Of a DNA stretch of 64,000 nucleotides, positions 11,001-23,100 are shown piece by piece. Both the position numbers and the translations under genes were made by a program. The notes below the pieces were generated by a model, which was not told the DNA's origin, searched no databases, and saw nothing but the letters and a program-made list of their open reading frames with translations. Position 1 is the stretch's first letter. The number at the start of each line of letters is the position of its first letter. The DNA is from Phoebastria nigripes (lineage: Eukaryota; Chordata; Aves; Procellariiformes; Diomedeidae): positions 748,858 through 812,857 of the forward strand of contig JAYKAV010000023.1 in NCBI GenBank assembly GCA_035582835.1. Direction: 5' to 3'.

Positions 11001-14000
11001 GTAGGAACTGCTGTTCCCCATGGGGCTTAGAGGCTCTCATGGCCACTGATTTCTTCTCGAGCCTTCAACTGTAGCTGTTACTAGTAAGTGTGTTCCTCCA
11101 CCATTGGCAGCCTTAACCATACAAAGTATTCCCAAGTTGAATTTTCTTCTTACTCCAAGCAGTTGGGTGGTTCTTAGAAAAAGAAACCTTCAGAGACTGT
11201 AGTACAGGAATAGGTACATAACAGTAGCTTTATAGTATTCTGTAGTTGGACTTCATGGTACTTTATAGTTATGTTAGTTAAGATGTTACATGTGTGCCAT
11301 CATTATTCTGGGAAACTGAGGGAACAAAGGCTGGCTCAGCATAACAAAATAGAGCCTCAGCCTATGTTTCTCAGCTTCACCTCCAGTGGACCAGAAGAAT
11401 ATTCTGCGTAGCAGAATAGACCCTCTCCTTCACTGGCCTGTCTTGATACAAAGACAGAGACAAGGATGAACTTTGTCAGAGGAGAAGCTGACTTCTGTGA
11501 TGTGTTTGCATCCATGGTGAATGACCATATGTTGATTAATGTGTCTTATTGCTTAGGATTTTTAACCCATTACTATTAAGGTGACACTGCACGTATTTTT
11601 CCAAGTTGGATTTTAGTGCTGTACCACATGCTTTCCTCAGATAAAATTCTAATATATCTATATTTTTAATACAATAACCAATAGTTTGGTATTTTTTGTC
11701 TCCAGAATACAAGAAAATGTATAATTAAGAGTATGTATTTAAAGTACAATAAACTGTATGTTGGTTATAGTCATCTCAGAGCCATGTATTTGGAAACTGA
11801 GTGAATTCAGGGTTTGTACTAAAGAGAATATGTGAATGACATAAAGAAATAGCTTTATACCTACCCTTAAGTGACACTTGGAGAAAAACATAAAACGTAG
11901 AAAAACCTCCTGAATATCTTTACAATATATTTTAATATAATTTCAGGACAAAGTATAATTATAATATATTTATTTAATATACTACGGGGCAGAGGCTGCA
12001 TTATGAGGCCATGGTCTACATAAGTACATGGAAACTCCACTGTACTCCCTTGGTTCATGGGGTTCAACCCAACTCCAGTCTGGAAGTCAAATATGGGAAC
12101 ACAAGTCAGTGCCACTAAATCTTGCTAAGAGACCAGAGTGGCAAGGTTTAAACTTAAATACGTCTAAGCAACCTCCAGATATAAATGCAGATTTAGATAC
12201 AGGAGAAACAACTGTATGACTGCTGGTTGTAGGCCATATAGACATGTGTTCCCATGTGTCAGGAAGGTTAGTATTGCATGTGAGAAACTAAAGTCCTTAT
12301 TTCACTGATTTTAATGTTTAAGTTGGGGATAACTACAAAATCCTCCTCTTGTACTTTATTCTGTTCTGGATTCTTAAAATACGCTTTTAGTTTGAAGCCT
12401 CCTTGGTTTAAAAGCAAATAAAAATCTCTCTAAGATATTCAGAAACAATAAAAAAGCCGGGAAACAATATCTTAAATAACTTAAAGATGAAACTTCAATC
12501 TTCAAACTTTTTTTTTTTGTTTTAAGATTAAAGCACTGTAGCAGCTGAAAAGAGCTGCTGAATCTGATCTTAACTCGCTGGCCAGCGACAGGGACACTTT
12601 TGGAGTGACATAATGTGGAGCAAGGGAGGCATGAAGCCCAGTCTTTCAGTTTCTTGAGCAAACCGTGTGCCAGGGAGAAGGCTAAAGCCTGTGTTGTTTT
12701 CCACTCACTAAACTAACAAAATGCTAATCAGCTTTGTGGAGAGATTCGTAGTTGATAATGTTACCTCTGTCACTGTGGCACTACTGAAGAGTTATTGAGT
12801 ATGTTAGCCTGGGCCACTTTAAATTAGATGATTGAAACACTTACATGTGACAATCGCTAACTAAATTGCACCTTACTTTCTTTTAAAACAGATTAAATTT
12901 TGTCCATTGGCTAATTTCAGTTCTGTGGCCATTCAAGGCAAGAAAAAGACTGAAGTTAAACTCCTTATTGGGTTGGAACAAATCCTGTGATACAGCTGCA
13001 GTTGTATGCCAGACTCTGCTTCATCCCGCTNCTGAACCGCTGTGTAGTTTACAGTGATCGAATTAGTCCTCCAGTACTGGAAACATCCATTTTTGAGTTA
13101 ATTTTGAATCAAACTGCACAGTCTTCTGTGCTGAATGACAAATCCATCAGTCTTCTCTGCATTCCCCTGGCTTGGGTCTGCTCTCTGCTGTAAGGAAGTA
13201 TCTGGCCCTCCAGGGAGCTTTTGCAAGCTGTATTCTGCCGTGAGCTGCCTGCTTGCCACCTCTTTTTCTCCCTCCCTCCCCACTCCATCCTCCTGAAGTT
13301 TTTTGCAAGCAGAGAATGCTCAATTCCTCTGGGAGAAGTAGCAGCTTCCTCACTTTCCTCTTCCTCTTGGAGATGCCTGCCTGATCCACAGTATGGTAGC
13401 CAGGACCAGGTAGAAAGACTATCTTCCTTTCTACTGCCCAGTAGAAAAAATACTTCAACTTTGTTGAAAGGAAAACATACTGTATTTGTACAGGAAACAG
13501 ATTAAATAGTTAGAGCCACCTTTCCAGAATCTATTAGTGGTCATTGGTTCACCCCTTGCTGACAGCTGTCTGTCCAAACTCTCTGGTAGCAAATCAATCG
13601 AAAGGCTTTATCAGCTTTGAGTCCTAGGTTTTATAATGTACTTCTAGAGTGTTTCCATTTAAAATTGTCCATTTTTTAGCTCAGTTGTTACAAGGCAAAA
13701 TCTGAGTGGCTATCCACTATTAAAGCAAAAGACCGGAACATGATGTGGGGGCTGTCTTTTTTTTTTTTTAAAGAAACAAGTTTTACAGAACTACAGATAC
13801 TATAGACACTGCACTATTTCTCTAAAAAACCATATTTTTCTCTTCTGACACGCTCTCCTTGTCAGGGTCTTGCTGTGGCAGTGAGCTCTGGTGTGTAAAA
13901 TTTAGATCAAGACCAAGAGATACAACAAACTACATTTCNGCTATGTTAGCATTCTGGGGGCACAGAAGGTTTTTTGTTTCTTTACGCTTCCTCTCTTTCC

Positions 14001-16063
14001 CCCTTAGAATCCAAAATCCCAGATTTTTTTTTCTACAGCAGTTCTGCTGAAATCACGGCTGATGTTTTTCCTTAAAGTTCTTAAAAAGTGTGAGAGCCAT
14101 TCTCATCCACCTCACTCTTCGAGCCTCCTCTTATTTTTCTTCTTACTAAAACTCACTATCTAGTTCCTGGCACATAACCGAAGCTAGCTTAAAATAATAC
14201 CAAGGTAGTTGAGTGTCTGACAGGAGAATAAATTCATTGTTGAGTTAGGACCTATTTGATTTAAAACAAATGAAATGCCTCTAAATGTAAGAATTGAAAA
14301 ACATGACATACCTCATACTCTGATCCATTTTATGGTATTCATCCCATAATCCTTTTATTCGGATATGCATGACCTAGGTATTATCAGCAATGGACAGCCT
14401 AACACTGCTGTGACTAGGGAATTTAAACTCCACATTTTATTTAACAAAACCTTTTTGTGGATATTGAATGGGATCTGTTACTCTGCTTGCTTAGACTGAA
14501 GGTTCAGCGTTGCTGTTTTTAATACTCAATGTTGAACAATGGGGGAAGGAATGAATTTAAAATAGCTAACTTTGTATTTATGATGACTAAGAATACCATT
14601 CTGGAGAAATTTGCCTTCTGGTGAGTTTGCAATATTCTTTCAATGAACAGCACAGTTATATTTTTGGAATAACAAGATTAATATGGCGAAAAATACAAAT
14701 ATAATAGGTATTGCATCTTTCTTGTGTTTTGATGGATTGGATTGTCTTGTTCAGTTCAGATTAACTACTAGATTTATTTTTAATTGATGTCAATAAAGAT
14801 GGTAACTGTGAAGGAGATTCAACTTTATGCTCTGTTTAGATATTAAAACTGTAGTCCTGGTAACACAAACCAGTAGTCACTTAACTGACTTGTCCCATAC
14901 TGGTGATATTAATATCCTTCTGTGCATTCAGGGAATATTGAGATAAACTGGTCTGTGAGCAGGTATTAATAAAGCCTGCTCTACTATGAATATGTGCCCT
15001 ATGTCCCAATTTCTGTCTTACCCACTACAATTATTTAATAGAAATCTAATTATCCTGGAGATCACCAGCTCTGCCAGATCTGTTTGAAGTGCACAGAATG
15101 GTTGAACAGTATTTGAGTGGGACTGACATACAGCTGACGGGCAACAGCATCATAGGAAGCTTGATTTTCTTAGGAAATGGGCTAAAATAACATTTGAAAC
15201 AGAAATGAGTCTGAAAGCCAGAACGCACCTGCATCCCAATCAGAAGTTCACCAGGACTTCCTGAGGTGGCCACGTTTCAGGGTTTTGGTTGTTATTGTAT
15301 AGACATGTAGAGGTTACAAAAGGCATTTTAGTCTTTCCTCGGCTGTAATGAAAATGTGGGCTACTGTATAATTCATTTGGTTCGGGCTCCTCTTCAAAAT
15401 ACTCAACTGGAAAAGAAGCAGTAATCAATTTTAGTGGGGCAAGAAAACCTACACAAATAAAGGGTTTTTCTTTTCTCATTTCTTCAGTCTGAGAATAACT
15501 TCTGAACTAAATGTGGTCAGGAATTTTATTACATTTCTGGAAAATTCAAAATCATTAAAAGATAGTACAGAAGTTATCTCTGTCACAGCTTTGAATTAAA
15601 CACCGGCAGTTTGCATACGGTGCCTGAGAATAGGATTCAGCAAGCTCCCCACACAGAAGGAAGAGAGATACCAAGCAAGGTCCCAAGAAGAAAGCAGCAG
15701 TAGCTTAAAATGTACCCCTTTTAGAAACTTCAGAGCCTTCCTCTGGGTTGCAAGGATGCCTTCTTTCACTTAGACTAGCAGGCTTTTTAAGGGAAGCTGG
15801 TTAGCCTAAAGTAAAACAGCTTTTAATGACTAATTAATAAATAGGTGATAATATCTCCATTCTCTCTGTGCAAATAAGTCAGCGCTTATCCTCTAATTAG
15901 GGTAGCAGAAGGGAAAGTGAGCCTGCATCTCTCAAGACAGTATCATATTTATCAAGGTAGACAGTATTCTACAGGAGGGTGCTCAGTCCCTGCCTTCAAA
16001 CAGACTGAGAGCTGCTTGGATCTACCTTTTGGAGGAAGAGAGAGAATAAGTACAAATTTGTTC

Positions 16064-16084
16064 TTTTTTTTTTTTTTTTTTTTT
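16064..16084 (+). repeat. Poly-T homopolymer (21 T)
   Basis: An uninterrupted run of 21 T occurs inside intron 1. It could be the A-tail of a minus-strand retroposed sequence, but no recognisable retroposed body lies beside it. Length polymorphism is likely. Confidence 0.7.
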
Positions 16085-17454
16085 GGAGGTGGGATACATA
16101 TGTTCAAATTCAGTGAGAGCAGGAAAGTGGCTTTCCTCTCACACTTACCAGATGTACTTGCTCCAGCAAGGGGACATTGGATTAAAAAAATAAAATAAAA
16201 GAAAAAGTGGTGGAGGCATCATTGCAAGCATTTTTTCCTCTTTCTTTGACCTTAGTCAAAGGTGTGTGAAGACCACATCCTGGATTGGATCCTTTAACAG
16301 AAAACAATGAAGGAATGCCTACATTTGTATCCTGAGAGAGCCATACATGGATTAGGAGCTCAGGTGCTCAGCAAAGCATGCTCCAAAACCAACTAAAGGG
16401 AATTTGCATTCTTAAAACATAAGGACTACTTGGGTCATGGGTCTTACAGTGTGGTTTTACAGGTTATAGATTTAGGACCTAGGCATCCATTATAAACCTG
16501 TGGAAAAACTGTACTTGCAGTCTCTCAAGCTCTCCCTGCTCTTTTGTTGTTTACTTTAGCAGATGGATAGCAGGACAAGCTACCCAATATCTTCCTGTGA
16601 TGTAGGATTGCTCATACTGAATGCTTCCTAGCATTCTTCCTTAGTTTTTTTTAGAAGGTCCCATGATAATCCCTAGGAAGTTTCACAGCTGATGGTATCA
16701 TATTGTTTAGTAAGTTTTTCCTAATACTATACACAAGGTTTTCCTAATTCCTTCCTGTTACGCTTAACTATCTTCTTTTCTATCACTCTTGAGACACTTT
16801 GCTTTAGGCTGCATTATTTGCCTGTTCCTGGGGACCTTNTCCTCAAAGAACTACAATGTTAGCATTGTGAGTCACAGCAAGTTTTGCCTCTTTATTAATC
16901 TTTTCTACTGATCATGTGTGTTTGGAGTGACTTCTGTCTTTTTTTCTTCCCTCTTTCCTGTTGGTTTTCACAGAACAACTTAATGGAAAGATATCTGCAG
17001 TGCTGACCCAACTTGTTAGGGTTAAAAGATACCATCTAAGCATATAGGACTCTTGGGGAATTTGGCAATTTTGCAGATGAAGAAAATAGACTAGGTTCAG
17101 GAGNAAGGCATTGTATTCTGAATAATTCGCTTGGAATATTTTTTTCTACTCCAAACTGCAATGCGTTCACTATCAAATTTTTTTTATCCACCTCTGGACA
17201 CACTATCTAGGCAGCTGCTTTTTTTTTTTTTTTTTTNCTCTGGACATCAGCAGTCAGCCCNCGAGGATGGGATGCTATGTGTGCTATGTGTATATTCTGA
17301 AGATGTGAACTACATGACTATATTAGCACTATGCGCAAGCTAACAAGCACAACACCAAAAGGTAGGATGAGTACAGTTTCACAGTTTTGATCAGCTCAGA
17401 GCTCAGGGAGAACATTCTTGTATCTAGACAGAAACTTTACTAATCTCCCCGACG

Positions 17455-17550
17455 TATTACTTCTATTGCAAGCCCTTCAGGGGTGCCTTCTGCTTTGTGT
17501 ACAGGGCTAAGCACACATCAGTGCTCTGAGTAAATACAGTAGTGGCTGAA
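17455..17550 (+). repeat. Possible old LINE/SINE tail
   Basis: The order 'tgcaagcccttcaggg', then 'ctttgtgtacagggctaagcacac', then 'gtgctctgagtaaatac' resembles tails of ancient amniote repeats ('gtaagctcttcggggcaggg', 'ttgtacagcgcctagcaca', 'ctaaataaa'). The match is partial and by memory only. Confidence 0.35.
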
Positions 17551-19544
17551 AAGAAAAATAACAGCAGGAATTACACATAAACAGATTGTATTCCTGAATA
17601 TTTTCCTCAGTCTCTAATTTCTGATTAAAGAAATGTCCCATGAATTCCCAAGGGACATGTTTCTTTGCAAGCAGTGACAACCTTTGTAACTGTCAATGTG
17701 TAAGAAAAACTTGTGTTGAAAGATGCTGTAAAAAAGCATCAGATGTTCTGTTGCTATAAACCTTGTATTGCTTCAAATTTCCTGTTCCTGAAAGAAATAT
17801 GTTTGGAGTGGTCTGTAAAATAGTCTTCTTACCTGGAACCATCACCTGTTTCTCATACAAGTCATCATCTTTAATAGATAAACTTTCCATTAAGAGCTAG
17901 ACAAGGTGCTAGTTTTTCTTGNGGTAGTCAGAAATAAGAACAATAGATGTGTGGGAGAAATTCATCAATTTTGTTAGGAACATCAAGGTGCGTGCCTATC
18001 TGAAATATAGACTGTATGGAAACACAAATAGGTTCAGAGAAGGCTCCAAGTATAGAATTATTGACCCTGGAGGATAAGACACAGAATAACCTTCCTAGGC
18101 TGTACTTTGTCAATTTTAAGTAGTGTTTGCAAGGTGATTAGTTTAACAGTTTCATCCCCCTCAGCAAAGACCTAATAGTAGATGCATCAGAGCTTTTCCT
18201 AAAATTTTTTTCCTATTATAAATTACACCACTGTAAAAGTATATTAATGTTCTATGCATTTACTAATGTTCTGTAAGACAGTATAAATAAGTACAACTGA
18301 CTGATATAACTCATAAAAGCACATAAATATGTCTGGTTTTCCAATCTGGTTGCTCATTTTCTGATTGTGGGCTCAATTCTGAGACCAACTGGCTGAGCTT
18401 TATGGTGTGTCACAATCCTGGAAGTGATGGGGTCCGCAATACTATATCCATGTGTAGGATGAAAGATTAAGTCAGTGGATCACAATGAATCTTTTTTATC
18501 TTTGTGAAATATAAATACAATTATCAAAAGATAACTTTTAAGATTTTTTTTTTTTTTTCTTTCACGTAGTGTTAATCATATGTCTGCACTGGGGTATTTT
18601 TAAGTCCATGAGGCAAAAAATATTTCTGTTTTCTTCAAAGTGCTTTTGAGCACTTGCCCTAGCCATCTATTCAAGAATAGATTGTCTTCCAGTCAACACA
18701 AATATGAAGTCTGTGTCTAGCTGTATTACCAAGCAAGGAAGAACATTTCATCCTATGACACATTCAGTATATATATGTAAGACAATGTCCTAGGAAGTTA
18801 GCAATTGAAAGCTGTCCTTTAAGTCTACCACACAATACAAATACGACTTTCGTTTCATGGAATGTGTACATTTGAAACAAGGAAAATAAAATTGCTAAAT
18901 TCATTTATATGCTGCCATTCAAAGCCTATAATTGAGATAATCAACTTTGAGTCATCATGTTTAAAAAATAAAGCTGCTAGGAATTTTTTTTTTTTTTAAA
19001 TGGATCATATCTAGGATTTTGGCACAAGCATTTCTCTGATGAAGGAAAGACAGCGTACTGGAAGAGTGGGAGGCAGTGCCTTTTCTGGTAGCCATGCTTG
19101 CTTAACCTGGTGAAGGAAGTGCACCCTCCCAGTGACATTGCACTGCTGGCATAAATATGGGCCTTGACGGGTAGAAGTATACTACTAATACTGAGAGGAA
19201 GAAGCTAACTTAAATACTCGGCACCCATCAGTGTCTGTTGAATTGAAAGTTATACTTTCATTAATATGGAAATTCTGCATGTTTAATAACACCCCTCCTT
19301 TGGATTCTTCAAACCCAACAGCAACAACTCTCAGCAATATATTTTGAAAGTAACTTTAAAATGAAATTTGAAGCAAACAAGATTGTTCAAATCATCTTCT
19401 TTGGGAAGATTAGTTTTGGGGAGGGGTATTTTGTTTATACTGTGTTTTCCAGCAAACTACGTCAAAACTTTTCAGTAATGATAGTGATTATGAAAATTTA
19501 AGCCTACAAAATCCCTCTGTGAATTCAGTCTATAGTCTTACAGA

Positions 19545-20125
19545 AGAATGGGACTCCATTTGTTACTGACCTCCAGTTCAAGTACGACTCATTAACCACT
19601 ACCTTCTGAGCCTGAGTCCAGCTGCTTTTTCACCCAAACAGTAGTCCGCTCGTCAAGGCAGTAACATCCCGACTTGGAGTCAGAGATGCTTGGGAGACCG
19701 TGTCAAAAACCTTGATAAAGTAGATGACATTCCTCTGCTCTCTCCTCATCCACAGATCTAATCTTTTGATAAATATTTGGCAATCAGTTTACTCAAGCAT
19801 GATAAATTTAGTAAATCCACGGTAAATCTATGCTGGTTGTTCCCAGTCATCATCTTCCCCTTCATGTGCCCAGATACGACTTTAGAAAGGATTTGCTCCA
19901 TGATTTCCCCAGGGGCTGAAGTGAGTCTGAGCAGCTAGTAATCTCCTGGATTGTTTTTAGCCTTTTTTGAAAACGGTCACTACATTTGGGTTTTTCCTGG
20001 TCATCGGGGACCTCCCCCAACCTCCAAAACCTTTCAAACTTGATAGTGAACAGCTTCGTCACATCAGCCAGCTCTTTCAGCGCACTTGAATGATACCCAT
20101 CCATCCCTGTGGACTATGTATGGGC
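19545..20125 (-). repeat. CR1 LINE fragment (degenerate reverse transcriptase)
   Basis: Read on the minus strand, the translation begins with the CR1 reverse-transcriptase signature MDGYHSSALKELADV, followed by FERFWRLGEVPDD. Avian CR1 ORF2 has MDGxHPRVLKELADV and GEVPEDW at the same place. Further along on the same strand come matches to the 'ggggaaatcatggagcaaat' segment, a 'caaggtttttgacacggtctcccaa' motif (the F-D-T-V-S-H region) and 'ggaggtcagtaacaaatgg'. Frameshifts and stops break the frame, and both ends are truncated, with no 5' or 3' terminus. It is an inactive ancient copy in NXPH2 intron 1. Confidence 0.8.
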
Positions 20126-23100
20126 TCAGATTGCTCAGGGGATCCCTGACTCAATTCTCTTCTGTGACTGATAGTAAGGATTATGTAGGGAATAGAATCA
20201 AAACTTCAGAGGACTTGAATTAATTGCACTTAGTTGTGCGAGAGTCAAATGCATCCCTTGGACATCAATACTGTATCACTGAGATAGGCACCACTATTTT
20301 TGTTTAGTGATGGATGCTAAATGATTATTAAGCCAAAATTTAAATAATCATCTGCAAAGGAATAGTTGTCATTCACAATTTTTTCTCTAAATTAACCAGA
20401 AGGACAGGATGGTTCACTTCAAGTCTCTTTAGGAGATCTAAGCTTTACTTACAAGGGTNGGTCTTGAGTTTGGTCTTCCAATATTGCAACAGAGAATGGC
20501 CTTGTAGAGGCAGAAGGAAATGTGCTTCTGGGGCATTGGAAATATTCCTTGCGGACGAGGATGCTCCAGTGGGGAGCAGCGATGTGCACTCTCTGGGTGA
20601 CAGTGGAGCTGACACCAGTCCTGTAAGAACTGCGTCATTCTCCCATCTTTCTCTATCCCTGTATAGTTTGAACATGGTATACTTTTCCCTGAAGTCTACA
20701 TCAGCCATGCATGAGATTCAGCAAAAAATTCAAGAACAGCATTAGTGTGGGTTAGCCCCATTTTTGGAGTAAAAACTCAAGACCAGCTTGCTTGAAATAC
20801 TGGTTCTTATGTTCTTTGCTGTGTTACATTTTAGCAAGACCCACAGATATAGAAATAATATATGCTTAAGGCAGACACAGGAAGATGATTTGTAATTCTT
20901 TGTAAATCTCATCTTTCTGAATTCAGCCAGTGTTTTATGGATAGCAAGCACAGAGGTAAAACTACCAACCTATGCTTCGCGTCAGACTAACAACTTTGCT
21001 CCTGCAAAAACGATTTGCATTTTTAATCATCTGTTAGTTTGTGTCCTACATATTAAGGGCTTGTAGATAAATTATTAAATTGAGAAAATCTAGATAGGCA
21101 AATGAACCTCAAAGCAATTATAACACCTGAAGATTTATCAAGTGTAGTGATATTTTTCAGCTATGGAAAGAAATTATCATTAACCATTGTCAAGCACTTG
21201 CAGTTTTCTACCATACGGGAACTTCATTCTCCCCTCAGTTTGTTAGCTGATGTAGTGACAAGCTGCGGAGAGATGACAGATTTAGCTAAGGATTGGGAGT
21301 CTGAACACCTGTGCAGTGTCATGCATTTAAAAATAGAATGTGACAGCAAAACACATCAACCCCCTAATGTCCAAATGGAAACCACAGGGGTTTTTCCTTC
21401 AACTTTTATCCAGAGAAATGGATTTCAATCATCACTGTCCAAGTAAAAATATAAAGCAAAAGCTGTTTTGTTGAGGTCCAAAATAAACAGGAACAAATCT
21501 GAGCGGTAGGCACAGCTGCACCAAAAATATTCAGTAATCACCATTTCTTTCTTCTCAGTGATGTTGTGATGGCCTGCATCTTTGAGGGGCACAGATGATT
21601 AATGTTCAGTAGCAGCTTCTTCAGGAAGCACTTGCTGGCGGGTTAGAAGAGGACCGTCGACTAAAGCTACTTTGCATGCCTTGACTTCTGTATGACTCGT
21701 TCAACCCTCCAATGAAGCTAACAGAAAACAACCAAAACATTTTTTGTTTTGTATAATCTTCTCTATGGGAGAAAAAAGCATAAACCAAGGGCAGAAAGAT
21801 AAAAACAATCTTGCTTGATTAGTGGGTTAGATTTGCACGTTATGCTCTCCTCTGAAGGAGCTGATGTCATTGAAGTATTTGAATATCTCTACTTCCCATC
21901 TCCCTTAATGGTATCCTTGAAAAGTTAATCAAAACTAAAGCATGTAATCTTTTTTTTTTTTTCTTTTTTCACAGAGGGGACAAGGTGTCCCAGTCTGTCT
22001 GAGATGCTAAGCCCGCTGCAGTCCCCGCTGGCTGCCAGCATGCTCTGCTCTCCTCTAGGGCTGAGCACAATTACGGGGCAGCACCGTGGGCTGGCAATGA
22101 ACCCAGTCCATCCCCCTTTTCCCATTACAGAGCGCTAATCTTCCAGCATGTGCTCTTTCTTCAGCGCAACCTTTGTTTTCAAAGGTCGCACGTTTTTTCT
22201 TCACATTGGGTGCAGTAATTCTGAGAGGAGTTTTTGGCCTCTCTTTTCTATTGCAGCCTTATTAATCATGTTAAAAAGGACGTTTATTNGATGTTTTGGG
22301 ACAACAGTTTTATGTGATTGTGTGATGGGGAATTAAGGAAGGTCCATATTTAGCTCTTCTGTGCTCTCATTTATGTATGAGAAGGACAGAAATTGACTTT
22401 AAACTCAGATAAGAATTAGCATTTTGGATGATAAAAGCTATCACACATGAATGGGTTGCTTCTTAAAATCGATGAAATAAATTAGACTCCCTGTTTAGGA
22501 GCATCTGGCACCCTTAGAACTTAGTTCATATAATGATATCTCTGTTTATTAAAAAGAATTATGTAACAATATGGTTGATTTATTTCAAGATGATTGGCTT
22601 AGCAACTTAATTGGACTATGCAGTATACCAGAGCAAAAAAAATAATTTAATTAGCTCATTCATTTGTGGATGACTGGAAGCACTACACATCATGCTCGGC
22701 TTCTTTAAAGATGTGCAGCCATTTGATCCTGCAAGGAACCAAACCTTTTCAGCTTCCATAGAAACCGCCTTCGCACCTACAGGACCATCAGCACCACGCT
22801 GATGTTCAGGCATTGGGCCCCAGTTGAAGCCCACGGAAACCAGCAAGAAGTTTCCTTTGACTCCAAAGAGCACTCGATGACTCCTTGCAGATGAAGGAAC
22901 CTTCCTGGAGAAACAGCAAGACAAAAACGTGCCTTGAAGAATAAAGCCAGTTTTCCCCCACTGTGGTCTGTCTTCCCTTGAGCTGAAACTCCCACCTGCC
23001 AACTCCCAGAAACTATTAACATACCAGAAAATTAGCAGGCTGTATCCAAGTTTTATATTCATCCTGGTGTAAAGTTTTATTTCCTCTNTTTCCAGGGTGA

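Larger units (their letters stand above)
3264..19540 (+). other. NXPH2 intron 1, first part
   Basis: After the CpG island fades at about 3660 this is AT-rich intron. I see homopolymer runs (poly-T near 5287, 5531, 13758, 16064-16084, 17220 and 18546), a MIR-type fragment near 7780-8000, a possible old repeat tail near 17455-17550, and no coding exon. Open frames of 80-158 codons (for example 10341-10817 minus, 13147-13458 minus and 9467-9820 plus) show no recognisable domains and no paired splice sites. Single Ns occur about once per kilobase. Confidence 0.8.

Noticed and set aside
16561..16900. Possible CR1 3' end ('agtttttcctaata...' run)
   Set aside because: Only a few short words match the CR1 tail, and the terminal 8-bp repeats of CR1 are missing.
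22616..23062. Minus-strand open frame of 148 codons
   Set aside because: No recognisable family. Part of the DNA vaguely resembles old interspersed-repeat sequence, but not enough to call; no transcript signals.
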